Shown: positions 17,149 through 26,614, counted from the first letter of the stretch. The stretch: 64,000 nucleotides of DNA from Pseudokordiimonas caeni (GCF_026719705.1 NZ_JAPPRR010000002.1:311091-375090), one strand, 5' to 3'. The notes: generated by a model not told the origin, from the sequence alone. Numbers and translations: made by a program.

Positions 17149-17688
17149 TCAAACATTCTCCCAACCCGGCGGATTGGTGAAGGGGGCGAAGTCGTCCCGG
17201 CCTGCTGTTTCCTGAAAATGACCGAGCGCCCAGTGCACGCTCGGAAAGGCGAGATCATCCCACGGGATATCCGCCATCTGGAAGAGGCCGACCTCAAGGC
17301 TTTCCGGACCGGGCTCGATGGCCACGTCTGTCAGCCTCGCCCGGTAAAACATCTGCACCTGGCTGATGCGCTTCACCGTGTAAACGCCCAGAAGATCAAC
17401 AATCTCGATCTTGGCGCGGGCTTCTTCCCAGGCTTCGCGCATGGCGCCTTCGGCCGGGGTTTCGTGCAGTTCCAGAAAGCCGGCTGGCAGGGTCCAGTGG
17501 CCCTTCTGCGGATGGATCGCGCGGCGGCAAAGGAGAATGCTGTCGCCGTGCGTGACAACGGCCCCAGCAATGATCTTGGGGTTTTCGTAAGCGATAAAGC
17601 CGCAATCGCTGCAGACCAGACGTTCCATCTCGTCGCCGTCCGGCACCTTGCGCAAGAAATTGGCGGGCGTTCCGGGGGGTGCGGCCAT
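17149..17688 (-). CDS. Nudix hydrolase, NudC-like subgroup
   Basis: A 179-residue hydrolase of nucleoside-diphosphate-linked compounds. A short zinc-ribbon-like remnant ([17 protein letters not shown]) precedes the Nudix fold. The Nudix box starts [20 protein letters not shown] with the metal-binding Glu residues in place; the usual late Gly is Arg (EEARA), a change common in this subgroup, so activity is probably kept. The ATG at 17688 was chosen; a TTG at 17700 overlaps the TGA of the gene upstream and is an alternative. The substrate is not predictable. It is convergent with yciB. Confidence 0.9.
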   Translation of the reverse strand: MAAPPGTPANFLRKVPDGDEMERLVCSDCGFIAYENPKIIAGAVVTHGDSILLCRRAIHPQKGHWTLPAGFLELHETPAEGAMREAWEEARAKIEIVDLLGVYTVKRISQVQMFYRARLTDVAIEPGPESLEVGLFQMADIPWDDLAFPSVHWALGHFQETAGRDDFAPFTNPPGWENV

Positions 17689-17696
17689 GCTGCCGG

Positions 17697-18026
17697 TCAA
17701 ACCCGAATATCGATGATCTGGCCAAGCGGCTGGCGGCGCTCTTCTTCCTGTCGGGCCGAAACGCGACCGAGCGGTGCCTCGCGCGTTGTGGTTCCAGCCA
17801 ACGACTGCACCTTCTGCTGCGCCGCCTGAATCTCTTCCTCGCTCGACAGCTTTTCACGCGCCACAAGGCTGCGCCCGGTGCCATCCTGCTTCGCCCCGTC
17901 ATAAGGCGTGCGAACGCCGCTTCGGGCCGCCGTGCGGTCCTGCGCATTCTGCTCTGTCTGGATCTGCCCTTGCAGCTGGCGTTGGAGCTGTGCTTGCAAC
18001 TGCAGCGGGGTCTGATCGACTTTCAT
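17697..18026 (-). CDS. small Gln-rich protein of unknown function
   Basis: A 109-residue protein I do not recognise. It starts [20 protein letters not shown], a Gln-rich, probably helical or coiled-coil segment, continues with a charged middle part ([17 protein letters not shown]) and ends [10 protein letters not shown]. There is no signal peptide or membrane segment. GAGG lies about 11 bases before the ATG. It sits between the end of the ccm operon (118 bases upstream) and the Nudix gene, whose possible TTG start overlaps its stop. Codon use resembles its neighbours, which supports a real gene; a longer start at 18083 is possible. Confidence 0.65.
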   Translation of the reverse strand: MKVDQTPLQLQAQLQRQLQGQIQTEQNAQDRTAARSGVRTPYDGAKQDGTGRSLVAREKLSSEEEIQAAQQKVQSLAGTTTREAPLGRVSARQEEERRQPLGQIIDIRV

Positions 18027-18143
18027 CGGAAGAAGACCTCGGTTCAACCCTCTTGTCGGGGGATGAGGGCCGTTCGGGCCCATCTTGTGCGGTCGCTTTT
18101 GCTGCCGTGATTCCCGGGCCGGGGCTAATAGCCCTGCCGTGGC

Positions 18144-19253
18144 TCAAGGCTCACCGGATTCCCGCAATTTGTCAAGAAGCGCGCGCAAGGAAGCCGCATC
18201 TTCGCCCGAAACTGCCGCTATTCCCTTCTCCAGAACAGCAATTGCAGCCTCGCGGTCGCCCAAAGTGAGTCGCGCACGGGCAAGCATCATCCATCCTGCC
18301 GGGTCATTCGGGGCCGACTCGAGCCGTGCTTCAAGCCGCGCCACCATGCTTTCGATGAAGGCCTGCCGCTCCTCCTCGCTCATCTGCGCGAAGGCGGCGA
18401 CGGCATCGTCGGTCACAGCCGGCGGACGTGCGCCAAGCTCACGGAGGCGCGCGAGGGCCGCGTCGCGGTAAGGGCCGGGGCGGTCCACGCCATCGACAAT
18501 CGCCTCGAAGCGCGAAATGGCCGTTGCCTGGTCGCCGCCCTGCAGGGCCGCGAGCCCGCGATAATAGAAAACCGCCGGATGGCCGGGGACATCCTTTTCG
18601 ATTTCATTCAGCACCAGCTCGGCCGCCGGCGATACCTGCCCCTGCACAAGGGCCGTCAGGGCTTCCAGCTCATGCAGGCGCCATACATTGGGGCCGGTGG
18701 GTTCCATATCGGCGCGGCGGGCGAAGGCATTGGCGGCGGTGCCGAAGTCACCCACAGTTGCCGATACCTGCCCCAGGAATTCAAGCGCTTTCGGATCGTC
18801 CGGACTGGTTTTCAGCCGTTCCCTGATCCGCGCAATAGCCTCGGCATAGGTCGGTTCGCCCGGCATCAGGGGCTGATCCACAAGCCGCTCACGCTCGGGG
18901 ATGGCGGCGGGCAGCATCGGGGCGCCGACACGCATGTAAAGTGCCACTGCCCCTGCCACCATCACGATGCCGAGCGCGAGCCGGAACCGCCAGTCAGCGG
19001 TCTTTTCCGGCAAAATCGTGCTGGCCGACCGGCGGTCTGCCATCTTCAACAGGCGCCGTTCGATCTCGGTCTCGGCCACCTTCGCGGCTTCGGCATCAAT
19101 GAGGCCGCTCGCCAGATCCGCCTTCAGCCCGGCGATCTGCGCCTTATAGTGCGCCAGCGGATCCGGCATGGCGTCGGCCACCCGCGCGCGGACAGGCCAC
19201 AGGAGGAAAAGGGCCGCCAGTAGCGCAAGCCCGGCGAACAGGAACCAGATCAT
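18144..19253 (-). CDS. ccmI: cytochrome c maturation protein CcmI
   Basis: A 369-residue membrane protein that binds the C-terminus of apocytochrome c and delivers it to the CcmFH heme ligation complex. It has an N-terminal transmembrane helix (WFLFAGLALLAALFLLW), a cytoplasmic segment, a second helix near residues 90-110 (LALGIVMVAGAVALYM), and a periplasmic TPR domain from about 135 to the end (for example PKALEFLGQVSATVGDFGTA and PAGWMMLARARLTLGDREAA). It is the last of nine ccm genes; the start overlaps the ccmH stop by 4 bases. Confidence 0.93.
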   Translation of the reverse strand: MIWFLFAGLALLAALFLLWPVRARVADAMPDPLAHYKAQIAGLKADLASGLIDAEAAKVAETEIERRLLKMADRRSASTILPEKTADWRFRLALGIVMVAGAVALYMRVGAPMLPAAIPERERLVDQPLMPGEPTYAEAIARIRERLKTSPDDPKALEFLGQVSATVGDFGTAANAFARRADMEPTGPNVWRLHELEALTALVQGQVSPAAELVLNEIEKDVPGHPAVFYYRGLAALQGGDQATAISRFEAIVDGVDRPGPYRDAALARLRELGARPPAVTDDAVAAFAQMSEEERQAFIESMVARLEARLESAPNDPAGWMMLARARLTLGDREAAIAVLEKGIAAVSGEDAASLRALLDKLRESGEP

Positions 19254-19726
19254 CCGCGCGGCTCCTTCTCGTCCGCTTCAGCGGCTTCAAGGAGCGCTTT
19301 CAGCTTCGCTTCTTCCTCGGCACTCAAGGGCGGCGGCGGCGCGGCGCGGCGGCGCAGCAGGAGACCGGCAGCGACAAGGAGCAGGATAAGGACCGGCGAC
19401 CCCCAGAGGATGAGGGTGCGGCCGGCGACCGGCGGCTTCAACAGCACCCAGTCGCCATAACGTTCTACAAGATAGGCTTTCACCTGATCGGTATCGTCCC
19501 CCGCTGCCATGCGTTCACGGATGATGACACGCAAGTCCCGCGCGAGATCAGCGTCCGAATCCTCGATCGACTGGTTCTGGCAGACAAGACAGCGGACCTC
19601 CTTCATCAGGTCGCGCGCCTCAGCTTCCTTCGCAGGATCATCAAGCGGCACTTCATCCACATCCACGGCATGCGCTGGCAAGGCGAAGGCAGCAACGAGC
19701 ATCAGGCGGGCAAGCAGATGTTTCAC
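19250..19726 (-). CDS. ccmH: cytochrome c maturation thiol oxidoreductase CcmH
   Basis: A 158-residue periplasmic, membrane-anchored protein that reduces the CXXC cysteines of apocytochrome c before heme attachment. A cleavable signal peptide (LARLMLVAAFALPAHAVD) precedes the redox motif VRCLVCQNQSIEDSDADLA, which is the family signature LRCxxCQNQ. A C-terminal transmembrane helix (TLILWGSPVLILLLVAAGLL) and an acidic tail follow. Length is that of the short CcmH type, with CcmI separate. ATGA overlaps join it to ccmG upstream and ccmI downstream. Confidence 0.96.
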   Translation of the reverse strand: MKHLLARLMLVAAFALPAHAVDVDEVPLDDPAKEAEARDLMKEVRCLVCQNQSIEDSDADLARDLRVIIRERMAAGDDTDQVKAYLVERYGDWVLLKPPVAGRTLILWGSPVLILLLVAAGLLLRRRAAPPPPLSAEEEAKLKALLEAAEADEKEPRG

Positions 19727-20259
19727 CGGGCAGCCTCCACGGCGGGCAGGAGACGGGTTTCAAGCGCGTCACCCACGACCGGGCCCCAGTGGCGGTAGCG
19801 CACCATGCCATCGCCATCGATCACGAAGGTTTCCGGCACGCCGGAGACACCCCATTCGATACCCGCGCGGCCGCTTTCGTCCAGCACGACTTTATCGTAT
19901 GGGTTTCCGAGCTCCTCGAGAAACGCGCGGGCGGCAGCGGGCTTGTCCTTGTAGGCAATGCCGATGATCTGCACCTTGTGCTCGCCCGCGAGCGCCATCA
20001 GGCTTTCATGTTCGGCACGGCAGGGCACGCACCAGCTGGCGAAGAAATTGACAATCACCGGTACCCCGCGCCGGAGATCCGCGGGAACAAGCGGCTCACC
20101 GCCCGGCTCCAGCGCATAAAGCGTCAGCGTCGGCGCCGCACGGCCGACAAGTGCACTATCGACTTCCGCCGGGTTACGGTCCCCCAACAACATTGCTCCC
20201 ATCAACGCGACGAGCGCAACAAAGGCCGCGAGCGGCAGGAAAACCCAGGGACCCCTCAT
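19723..20259 (-). CDS. ccmG: thiol:disulfide interchange protein CcmG/DsbE
   Basis: A 178-residue thioredoxin-fold protein tethered to the inner membrane by an N-terminal helix (VFLPLAAFVALVALMGAMLL). It passes reducing equivalents to CcmH or apocytochrome c in the periplasm. The active site is NFFASWCVPCRAEH (WCXXC), and GVSGVPETFVIDGDG holds the cis-proline and the substrate-binding edge typical of the family. It lies between ccmF and ccmH, with 4-base overlaps on both sides. Confidence 0.96.
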   Translation of the reverse strand: MRGPWVFLPLAAFVALVALMGAMLLGDRNPAEVDSALVGRAAPTLTLYALEPGGEPLVPADLRRGVPVIVNFFASWCVPCRAEHESLMALAGEHKVQIIGIAYKDKPAAARAFLEELGNPYDKVVLDESGRAGIEWGVSGVPETFVIDGDGMVRYRHWGPVVGDALETRLLPAVEAAR

Positions 20260-22229
20260 GCCGCCTTCTCCCGTGCGGCGGCAGCGCCAACGCGTGCCCG
20301 CCGGTCGGTGAGCGACAGAAGCCCGCCCGCCATCATCATCAGGGTGCCAAGCCAGAGGCCCGAAATTGCCGGCTTGAAATAAAGCCGCAGCGACCAGCGG
20401 CCGTCTGCGGCCACAGGCCCGATGGCCTCGCCGATCACGGCATACAGATCCCCCGTCACCAGCGGGCGGATGGCAGCCTCGGTCGTTTCCATCACCGGAT
20501 CGCCGAAGGTGCGATCCTCAGGCGTCAGCACGGTGACAAGCTCGCCGTCCCTGCGCACACTCAGCGTGCCGCGCACCGCCGCATAGTTGGGACCGGCCAC
20601 AGGCTCCACCTTGTCGAGCGTGAATTCATAGCCGCCCGCCATCGCAGTTTCACCGGGCGACAGCACGGTCAGCGTTTCACTGGTCCATGTCTCGCTGATG
20701 GTGATCGCCAGCACGAGGACGCCAAGCCCCATATGGGCGAGCGCCATGCCAAGCGCGGCACGCGGCAGGCGCACAAGGCGCTTGAGGCCCGCCATCGGCC
20801 CTTCGAAGAAGCGGATACGCTGCAGGATTTCAAGCTTGGCCGACACAATGAGCCAAAGGCCGAGCGCGAGGCCGAAGGCGCTCATCACATAGCCGCCAGC
20901 GGTGGCCCAGACGGTGCCGACAAACACCACGGCGGCGACGATCAGCGCCGGCAACAGGATACGGGCGGCGCGCGAGAGGCGCCCGCGCTTCCACGCAAGG
21001 AGAGGCCCAAGCCCGAGGGCCACAATCAGCGGGCTCATCAGCACGAGTGCTGCATAATTGAAGAAAGGAGCCCCCACGGATATCTGCGCCCCGCCTGCGG
21101 CTTCCACGAACAGCGGGTACAGCGTGCCGATCAGCACGACCGCTGCAAAGGTGGCGAGGAGAATGTTGTTGAGGACAAGTGCGCTTTCGCGGCTGACGAG
21201 CCCGAACAGCCCGCCGGGCGCAAGCGACGGGGCCCGCATGGCGAAAAGCGTGAGCGAGGCACCAACAACAAGTGCGAGGAATCCGAGGATGAAAATGCCA
21301 CGTGTCGGATCCACCGCAAAGGCGTGCACGCTGGTGATAACGCCAGACCGCACGAGGAAGGTGCCCAGAAGCGAGAAGGAAAAGGCAACGATGGCCAGAA
21401 GGATCGTCCAGCTTTTCAGCGCATCGCGCTTTTCAACCACGATGGCGGAATGAAGGAGCGCCGAAGCCGCGAGCCACGGCATGAAGCTGGCGTTTTCAAC
21501 CGGATCCCAGAACCACCAGCCGCCCCAGCCGAGCTCGTAATAAGCCCACCACGAGCCGAGCGCGATACCGCCGGTGAGGAATATCCAGGCCGCCAGCGTC
21601 CATGGCCGCACCCAGCGCGCCCACATCGGTGTCACTTCGCGCTCGATAAGCGCTGCGACCGCAAAGGAAAAGGCGACAGAAAGGCCGACATAACCGAGAT
21701 AGAGCATCGGCGGATGGAAGGCGAGGCCAGGGTCCTGAAGCAGCGGGTTGAGCCCGTTACCTTCAAGAGGAGCCGGAGAGAGACGCTCGAACGGGTTGGA
21801 TGTCACCAGAATGAACAGCAGGAAGCCAAGCGACAGCAGCGCCTGTACCGATAGCACCCGCGCCCGGAAGGTAAGCGGCAGGTTGCGGCCAAAGAGCGAA
21901 ACAAGGCTCGCGAACAAGGTGAGGATCAGGACCCACAAGAGAAGGCTGCCTTCATGGTTGCCCCATGTGCCGGCAACCTTATAAAGCATCGGCTTTGCGG
22001 TGTGACTGTTGGCTGCAACAACTTTCAGCGAAAAGTCCGATACGATAAAACCGTGCATCAGCGCTGCGAAGGCGATTGCCACCATCAGGAACTGCGCGAC
22101 AGCGAAGCTGTCGGCGAGGGCGATGAGCCCCATGTCTCGGCGTTTCAGGCCGACGGGCGGCACGATGCCTGCCATCAGGGCCAGAATGGTGGCGATGACG
22201 AGCGCGAAATGGCCGGCTTCAGCGATCAT
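20256..22229 (-). CDS. ccmF: heme lyase subunit CcmF
   Basis: A 657-residue polytopic membrane protein (about 13-15 helices) that attaches heme covalently to apocytochrome c together with CcmH and CcmI. The periplasmic heme-binding WWD domain reads ELGWGGWWFWDPVENASFM. The conserved GNHEGSLLLWVL stretch near residue 90 and PAISGLWLGTLMMMAGGLLS at the C-terminus are also typical. The start overlaps the end of ccmE by 4 bases and the stop overlaps ccmG. Confidence 0.98.
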   Translation of the reverse strand: MIAEAGHFALVIATILALMAGIVPPVGLKRRDMGLIALADSFAVAQFLMVAIAFAALMHGFIVSDFSLKVVAANSHTAKPMLYKVAGTWGNHEGSLLLWVLILTLFASLVSLFGRNLPLTFRARVLSVQALLSLGFLLFILVTSNPFERLSPAPLEGNGLNPLLQDPGLAFHPPMLYLGYVGLSVAFSFAVAALIEREVTPMWARWVRPWTLAAWIFLTGGIALGSWWAYYELGWGGWWFWDPVENASFMPWLAASALLHSAIVVEKRDALKSWTILLAIVAFSFSLLGTFLVRSGVITSVHAFAVDPTRGIFILGFLALVVGASLTLFAMRAPSLAPGGLFGLVSRESALVLNNILLATFAAVVLIGTLYPLFVEAAGGAQISVGAPFFNYAALVLMSPLIVALGLGPLLAWKRGRLSRAARILLPALIVAAVVFVGTVWATAGGYVMSAFGLALGLWLIVSAKLEILQRIRFFEGPMAGLKRLVRLPRAALGMALAHMGLGVLVLAITISETWTSETLTVLSPGETAMAGGYEFTLDKVEPVAGPNYAAVRGTLSVRRDGELVTVLTPEDRTFGDPVMETTEAAIRPLVTGDLYAVIGEAIGPVAADGRWSLRLYFKPAISGLWLGTLMMMAGGLLSLTDRRARVGAAAAREKAA

Positions 22230-22711
22230 CGGCCGGCCATCTCTGCCGCTGTGGCAACACCTTCGGGGTGCGTGCAGGCAGCGGCATTCTTCGGCATGGT
22301 ACCGGGCGGGGCATAGTTTTCGTCATGTTTGGCGAGCACGGTGTCAGCCACAAACAGCCCGGCTGTATCGAACGTGCCTTCCGTGACCACGCCCTGCCCC
22401 TCACGGAAGAGGTCCGGCAGGATGCCCCGGAAGCTGACCTTCACATCGGCCACACAGTCGGTGACGGTGAAAATATTGGTCACACCGTCGTCGCCCCGGT
22501 GGAAGCTGCCGGTTGCCACAAGGCCGCCGAGCTTCAGCCGGTCCCCCGGCTTCACGTCATGCTCGGCAATATCGCTTGGCTGCACAAAAAGGCTGAGGCT
22601 GTCGGAGCCGAGCGCATAGAGCACGAGACCCGTGGCGAGCCCAAGCGTGACGAGCCCTGCGGTGAGCACCACGAGGCGCTGGCTTTTTCGCGTTGTCAGG
22701 CCCTTCGCCAT
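22226..22711 (-). CDS. ccmE: heme chaperone CcmE
   Basis: A 161-residue periplasmic heme chaperone anchored by an N-terminal helix (LVVLTAGLVTLGLATGLVLY). It binds heme covalently through the His of LAKHDENYAPPG and carries it from CcmABCD to CcmF. The OB-fold segment (VKPGDRLKLGGLVATGSF, then VSFRGILPDLFREGQGVV) is standard. It starts directly after the ccmD stop, with no bases between, and its end overlaps ccmF by 4 bases. Confidence 0.97.
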   Translation of the reverse strand: MAKGLTTRKSQRLVVLTAGLVTLGLATGLVLYALGSDSLSLFVQPSDIAEHDVKPGDRLKLGGLVATGSFHRGDDGVTNIFTVTDCVADVKVSFRGILPDLFREGQGVVTEGTFDTAGLFVADTVLAKHDENYAPPGTMPKNAAACTHPEGVATAAEMAGR

Positions 22712-22885
22712 TCAGTTTCCCTCACCTTCGGCCATGATCCGTTCGCGCAGGCGCACAACATCGGCGGCGGCCTGCCGGGCTGCACCGCGCGTGCGCAGCC
22801 AAAGGCCGACAAGCGCCAATGCCACTATAGCATAGGACGCCCAGACGAAGACGGCATAACCACCCATATCAAGGAAATCGGCCAT
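22712..22885 (-). CDS. ccmD: heme exporter small membrane protein CcmD
   Basis: A 57-residue protein with a single transmembrane helix (residues about 9-29, YAVFVWASYAIVALALVGLW) followed by a basic, cytoplasmic, helical tail (RTRGAARQAAADVVRLRERI). CcmD bridges the ABC transporter CcmAB, CcmC and CcmE and is needed to release holo-CcmE. The position between ccmC and ccmE, the MGGYAVFVW pattern and the size all fit the family. It begins one base after the ccmC stop and its TGA abuts the ccmE ATG. Confidence 0.9.
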   Translation of the reverse strand: MADFLDMGGYAVFVWASYAIVALALVGLWLRTRGAARQAAADVVRLRERIMAEGEGN

Positions 22886-22886
22886 G

Positions 22887-23606
22887 TCAGATCCCCCTCA
22901 GCGACTGGCGCATCACGGCGGCCTTGCGGCGGTCGATTTCCAGCTTCATGCGGATGAGGAAGATCCAGACAAAATAGGCCTGAAAGGCGAGCGCCATGAT
23001 GAAAAGCGGTGTGAGCATGCTGCCATCGATGGTGGAGCCGCCCATCCGCATCACGCTGGCGGGCTGATGGAGCGTGTTCCACCAGTCGACCGAAAACTTG
23101 ATGATCGGGATATTCACGACGCCGACAAGCGCGAGGATCGATGCCGCACGGCCTGCCTTTTCCTCGTCCTCGATCGCGCGGTCGAGCGCCATGTAACCGA
23201 GATAGAGGAAGAAAAGCACGAGCACGGAGGTGAGCCGCCCGTCCCACACCCAGAAGGTGCCCCACATGGGCTTGCCCCAGAGGCTGCCGGTGACCAGCGC
23301 AAGGGCTGTGAAGGTGGCGCCGATGGGGGCGGCTGCCCGGCCCGCCAGCTGGGCGAGCGGATGACGCCACACGAGTGCGGTGAAGGCCGCGCCTGCCATG
23401 ACCATATAGGTGAACATCGACATCCAGGCGGCGGGCACATGCAGATACATGATCCGCACGCTTTCGCCCTGCTGGTAATCGGGCGGGCTGGCGACGAGCG
23501 CGAGCCAGAGGCCGGGAATAAGCGCCAGAATCATCACCCACCGGGCCCAGGGCAGGATCCGGTCGGCAAGAGCGCCAAAGCGCGCGGGATTGGCATACTT
23601 GTGCAT
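22887..23606 (-). CDS. ccmC: heme ABC transporter permease CcmC
   Basis: A 239-residue membrane protein with six helices that loads heme onto CcmE. The WWD heme-handling segment is KPMWGTFWVWDGRLTS; LHVPAAWMSMFTYM and IIKFSVDWWNTLHQP are the flanking family signatures that include the two axial histidine regions. Length is normal. It lies 55 bases after ccmB, the only sizeable gap in the ccm operon, and one base before ccmD. Confidence 0.97.
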   Translation of the reverse strand: MHKYANPARFGALADRILPWARWVMILALIPGLWLALVASPPDYQQGESVRIMYLHVPAAWMSMFTYMVMAGAAFTALVWRHPLAQLAGRAAAPIGATFTALALVTGSLWGKPMWGTFWVWDGRLTSVLVLFFLYLGYMALDRAIEDEEKAGRAASILALVGVVNIPIIKFSVDWWNTLHQPASVMRMGGSTIDGSMLTPLFIMALAFQAYFVWIFLIRMKLEIDRRKAAVMRQSLRGI

Positions 23607-23661
23607 GCGCTTTACCTACATTCCCCGGGTGGCTGCGGCAAGTGCGACATCATGTCTCGCC

Positions 23662-24330
23662 TCATTCAAGCGAAAGCCGGATCGCTGCTGCCGCCGCAAG
23701 CGGGGCAACGGCAAGCGAGACGAGCGTGACGGCACCGAGCATGGCAAGGTGCGGCAGCGGGTCGGCGAAACCGGCGGCCGCTTCCACGGCGCCGGTCGCG
23801 AAAATCAGCACCGGCACATAAAGGGGCAGCACCAGAAGCGCCATCAGCGCCCCGCCTCGCCGCACCGCGACAGTAAGGGCCGCGCCAATCGCACCGATCA
23901 GGCTGAGCGCCGGTGTGCCCACAAAAAGCGTGATGACAAGCATGCCATAAGCCTTGTCCGGCAGGTTCATCAGGATACCAAGGAACGGGGTGACAAGCAC
24001 CAAGGGCACAAGGGTCGCCAGCCAGTGCGCCAACACCTTGGCCATCACCACGAAACCAAGCGGCAGGGGCGACAGGGCGAGGTCATCAAGGCTGCCATCC
24101 TCGTAATCGGCCTGAAAAAGCCGGTCGAGCGACAGGAGCGAAGCAAGAAGGGCAAAGAGCCACAGCATGCCGGGCGCGATGCGGGCGAGCGTCTGGGGTG
24201 CCGGTCCAACCGCGAAGGCTGTCAGCGTCACCGCCATCAGGAAGAAGGCGAGCCCGAGCGCTGCCGACCCGCCCTGCGACCAGGCAAGCGCCATATCGCG
24301 GCGCACGACGGCGAGGAAACTGCCGCTCAT
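23662..24330 (-). CDS. ccmB: heme exporter protein CcmB
   Basis: A 222-residue inner-membrane permease with six predicted helices, partner of the ATPase CcmA. Family stretches include LFALLASLLSLDRLFQADYE and DDLALSPLPLGFVVMAKVLAHW. CcmAB uses ATP to drive release of heme-loaded CcmE from CcmCD rather than simple heme export. The start overlaps the ccmA stop by 4 bases. Confidence 0.96.
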   Translation of the reverse strand: MSGSFLAVVRRDMALAWSQGGSAALGLAFFLMAVTLTAFAVGPAPQTLARIAPGMLWLFALLASLLSLDRLFQADYEDGSLDDLALSPLPLGFVVMAKVLAHWLATLVPLVLVTPFLGILMNLPDKAYGMLVITLFVGTPALSLIGAIGAALTVAVRRGGALMALLVLPLYVPVLIFATGAVEAAAGFADPLPHLAMLGAVTLVSLAVAPLAAAAAIRLSLE

Positions 24331-25004
24331 GCCCAGCCCTCCGCGTAGGTCACCCGGCGAGGGGCGTGCGCATCCATATCGAGCCGGTCGCCTTCCGCCG
24401 CTATCGGATCGTGGCTTGCAGCGACCACCATGCCGCCGCGGGCACGGTGGTCGGCAATCAGCGCTTCAAGTGCGGCGCGGTTGTCGGTATCAAGCCCCAC
24501 GGTCGGCTCGTCCATCAGCCACACGGGGCGCGGGGCTAGGCAGAAACGCATGAGCGCCGCCCTGTGTCGCTGCCCGCTCGAGAAACAGCGGATGGGCTCG
24601 TCCAACAGATTGACCATGCCAAAGCGCTTCGCGGCTGCCACCAGCAAGTCGTCTGGCACATCGTGTCCCATGATCGCTGCCCAGTGACGACAGGCCGCCG
24701 CCAGCGTTTCCACCGGCTTCAGGCCGAACTGATGTCCCTGATAGACAAGCAGGCCTTGTGCCGCGAGATCACCGGGGGCGAGCCGAGCCTCCCCCCATGA
24801 AAGATGGCCGCCTGTTGGTGGCAACAGCCCGGCAATGGCTCGGATGAGGGTTGACTTGCCGCTGCCGTTCCGCCCCGCGAGCAAGAGAAAGCCGCCGGGC
24901 GCGAGTGTGAAGGAGACGCCCTCGAAAACGCGGCGACCGCCGCGCACCGCCGAAAGGTTTTCGGCAGCAAGGGTTGCAGGCGTGGTGGCAAGGGGTGCGT
25001 TCAT
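24327..25004 (-). CDS. ccmA: cytochrome c biogenesis ATP-binding protein CcmA
   Basis: A 225-residue ABC ATPase. Walker A is LAGRNGSGKSTLIRAIAGL; the signature is CFSSGQRHRAALMRF, a slightly altered LSxGQ as usual for CcmA; Walker B is PVWLMDEPTVGLD; the switch His is in VAASHD. It is the first gene of a nine-gene minus-strand operon (ccmABCDEFGHI) making a complete System I for cytochrome c assembly. The upstream 135 bases to the divergent cardiolipin synthase gene should contain the promoter, but I see no convincing consensus. Confidence 0.97.
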   Translation of the reverse strand: MNAPLATTPATLAAENLSAVRGGRRVFEGVSFTLAPGGFLLLAGRNGSGKSTLIRAIAGLLPPTGGHLSWGEARLAPGDLAAQGLLVYQGHQFGLKPVETLAAACRHWAAIMGHDVPDDLLVAAAKRFGMVNLLDEPIRCFSSGQRHRAALMRFCLAPRPVWLMDEPTVGLDTDNRAALEALIADHRARGGMVVAASHDPIAAEGDRLDMDAHAPRRVTYAEGWA

Positions 25005-25139
25005 GGCGGCACGCTAGCCGCAAGTGCAGGGGCTGGCAAGGATTTGGCGAAGACCTGCGGCCAGTGGTCGCAAGTTTGCCCTTGCAGGCACGCCCGGTGC
25101 TTTCTAGCTTCGGGACAAAGCCTTTCCGGGAACAAGGTC

Positions 25140-26609
25140 ATGGAAACAGGCACAGCTTTATCGGGCGATCCGGTCGCCGGCGGGATCCTTGTCACGCTGG
25201 GCGGCCTTGGCGCGCTTGTGATGGCAAGCGTGCATATCCTGCGGACGCGGGACGATGTCCGCTCGGCCGCTGCATGGCTCGGCATCGTGTGGCTGGTGCC
25301 CGTGGTGGGGCTTCTCCTCTATCTCCTGTTCGGGATCAATCGCATCCAGCGTCGTGCCGTTATCGAACGGCGCAAACGCGGCCTGGCCCCTCGCACCACC
25401 GGCCCCGCAGCCCCCGAAGGCCTGTCGCTTGCCGACCTCATGCCCGGTGCGCGCCAGCGCTGGCAAACCCATGACCGGCTCGCCGCGCGCGTCAGCCGCC
25501 AGCCGCTCACCGCCGGCAACCGCATCGTGCCGCTCATTGGCGGGCGCGCCGCCTATGCGGAAATGATTGCAGCCATCGACCGCGCCGAACGCACCGTGGC
25601 GCTGACCACCTATATCTTTCAGGCCGATGCCGCCGGCCGCCGCTTCGTCGCCGCCCTGTCGCGGGCGAAGGCACGGGGCGTGGAGGTAAGGGTACTGGTC
25701 GATGCTGTCGGCAATCTCTACGGTTTCAAGCCGGTGACCGGCCTCCTGAAGCGCCGGGGCGTGCCCGTGGCCGCCTTCAATCCGGCGCGCTTTTCGTGGC
25801 GGCTCGCCTTCTTCAACCTTCGCACCCACCGCAAACTCCTGATCGTTGACGGCACCACGGGTTTTGCAGGCGGCATGAATATCCGGCGGCATCATCTGGA
25901 AGGGCGGGACGGCCAGCCCAAGGTGATGGACACCCATTTCAGGCTGGACGGGCCGATTGTCACCCAGCTGACCGACGCCTTTGCCGACGACTGGACCTTC
26001 TCGACCGGCGAAGTGCTGGATGACTACTGGTATCCGCTCGCCGAACCGGTCGAGGGCGGCCATGAAGTCGCCCGTGCCATCGCCGACGGGCCGGACGCAC
26101 GTATACCGCGCACGGCCACGATCCTCGAAAGCGCCATCGCCTCGGCGCGCCGCCGTGTGCTGGTCGTCACCCCCTATTTCATGCCGCCTCCGGGGCTGAC
26201 CGAAGCCCTGCGCCTTGCCGCCCTGCGCGGGATCGAGGTCGATATACTGGTGCCCTGGCGCAATAACCTGCCGCTTTTCAACATGGCGATGTTTTCCAGC
26301 ATGGCACCCATTCTGGCAACCGGCTGCCGCCTGCATCTGGTGCCGGGCCCGTTTGACCATTCGAAGCTGACCGTGATCGATGGCACATGGGCGCTCGTCG
26401 GCTCGTCCAACTGGGACGCGCGCTCGCTCAGGCTGAATTTCGAATTCAATGTGGAAACCTACGGTGCCGAACTGGCCGCCATCCTTGAAAAGCGGATCGA
26501 AGACCGCATCGAAGGTGCGAAAGAGATGACACTTGCCGACCTCAAGGCCCGCCCGGTGGCGGCACGGGCGCTGGGGCGGGTCCTGTGGCTGATGAGCCCT
26601 TATCTTTAA
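25140..26609 (+). CDS. cls: cardiolipin synthase (phospholipase D family)
   Basis: A 489-residue membrane enzyme of the phospholipase D superfamily. Two N-terminal transmembrane helices (LVTLGGLGALVMASVHIL and AAWLGIVWLVPVVGLLLYLL) precede two catalytic domains, each with an HKD motif: HRKLLIVDGTTGFAGG (about 238-253) and HSKLTVIDGTWALVGSSN (about 407-424). It likely condenses two phosphatidylglycerols into cardiolipin plus glycerol at the inner membrane. The ATG at 25140 has GGGAACAAGG upstream; earlier in-frame starts are unlikely. It is convergent with the Mpo1-like gene, 5 bases apart. Confidence 0.92.
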   Translation: METGTALSGDPVAGGILVTLGGLGALVMASVHILRTRDDVRSAAAWLGIVWLVPVVGLLLYLLFGINRIQRRAVIERRKRGLAPRTTGPAAPEGLSLADLMPGARQRWQTHDRLAARVSRQPLTAGNRIVPLIGGRAAYAEMIAAIDRAERTVALTTYIFQADAAGRRFVAALSRAKARGVEVRVLVDAVGNLYGFKPVTGLLKRRGVPVAAFNPARFSWRLAFFNLRTHRKLLIVDGTTGFAGGMNIRRHHLEGRDGQPKVMDTHFRLDGPIVTQLTDAFADDWTFSTGEVLDDYWYPLAEPVEGGHEVARAIADGPDARIPRTATILESAIASARRRVLVVTPYFMPPPGLTEALRLAALRGIEVDILVPWRNNLPLFNMAMFSSMAPILATGCRLHLVPGPFDHSKLTVIDGTWALVGSSNWDARSLRLNFEFNVETYGAELAAILEKRIEDRIEGAKEMTLADLKARPVAARALGRVLWLMSPYL

Positions 26610-26614
26610 AAGGT

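Noticed and set aside
17149-17688. Nudix box with Arg in place of the late Gly
   Set aside because: I considered loss of activity, but the metal-binding Glu residues are intact and this substitution is frequent in the same subgroup.
20151-21854. 567-codon plus-strand frame opposite ccmF
   Set aside because: Antisense of ccmF; translation rich in Arg, His and Glu with no recognisable family.
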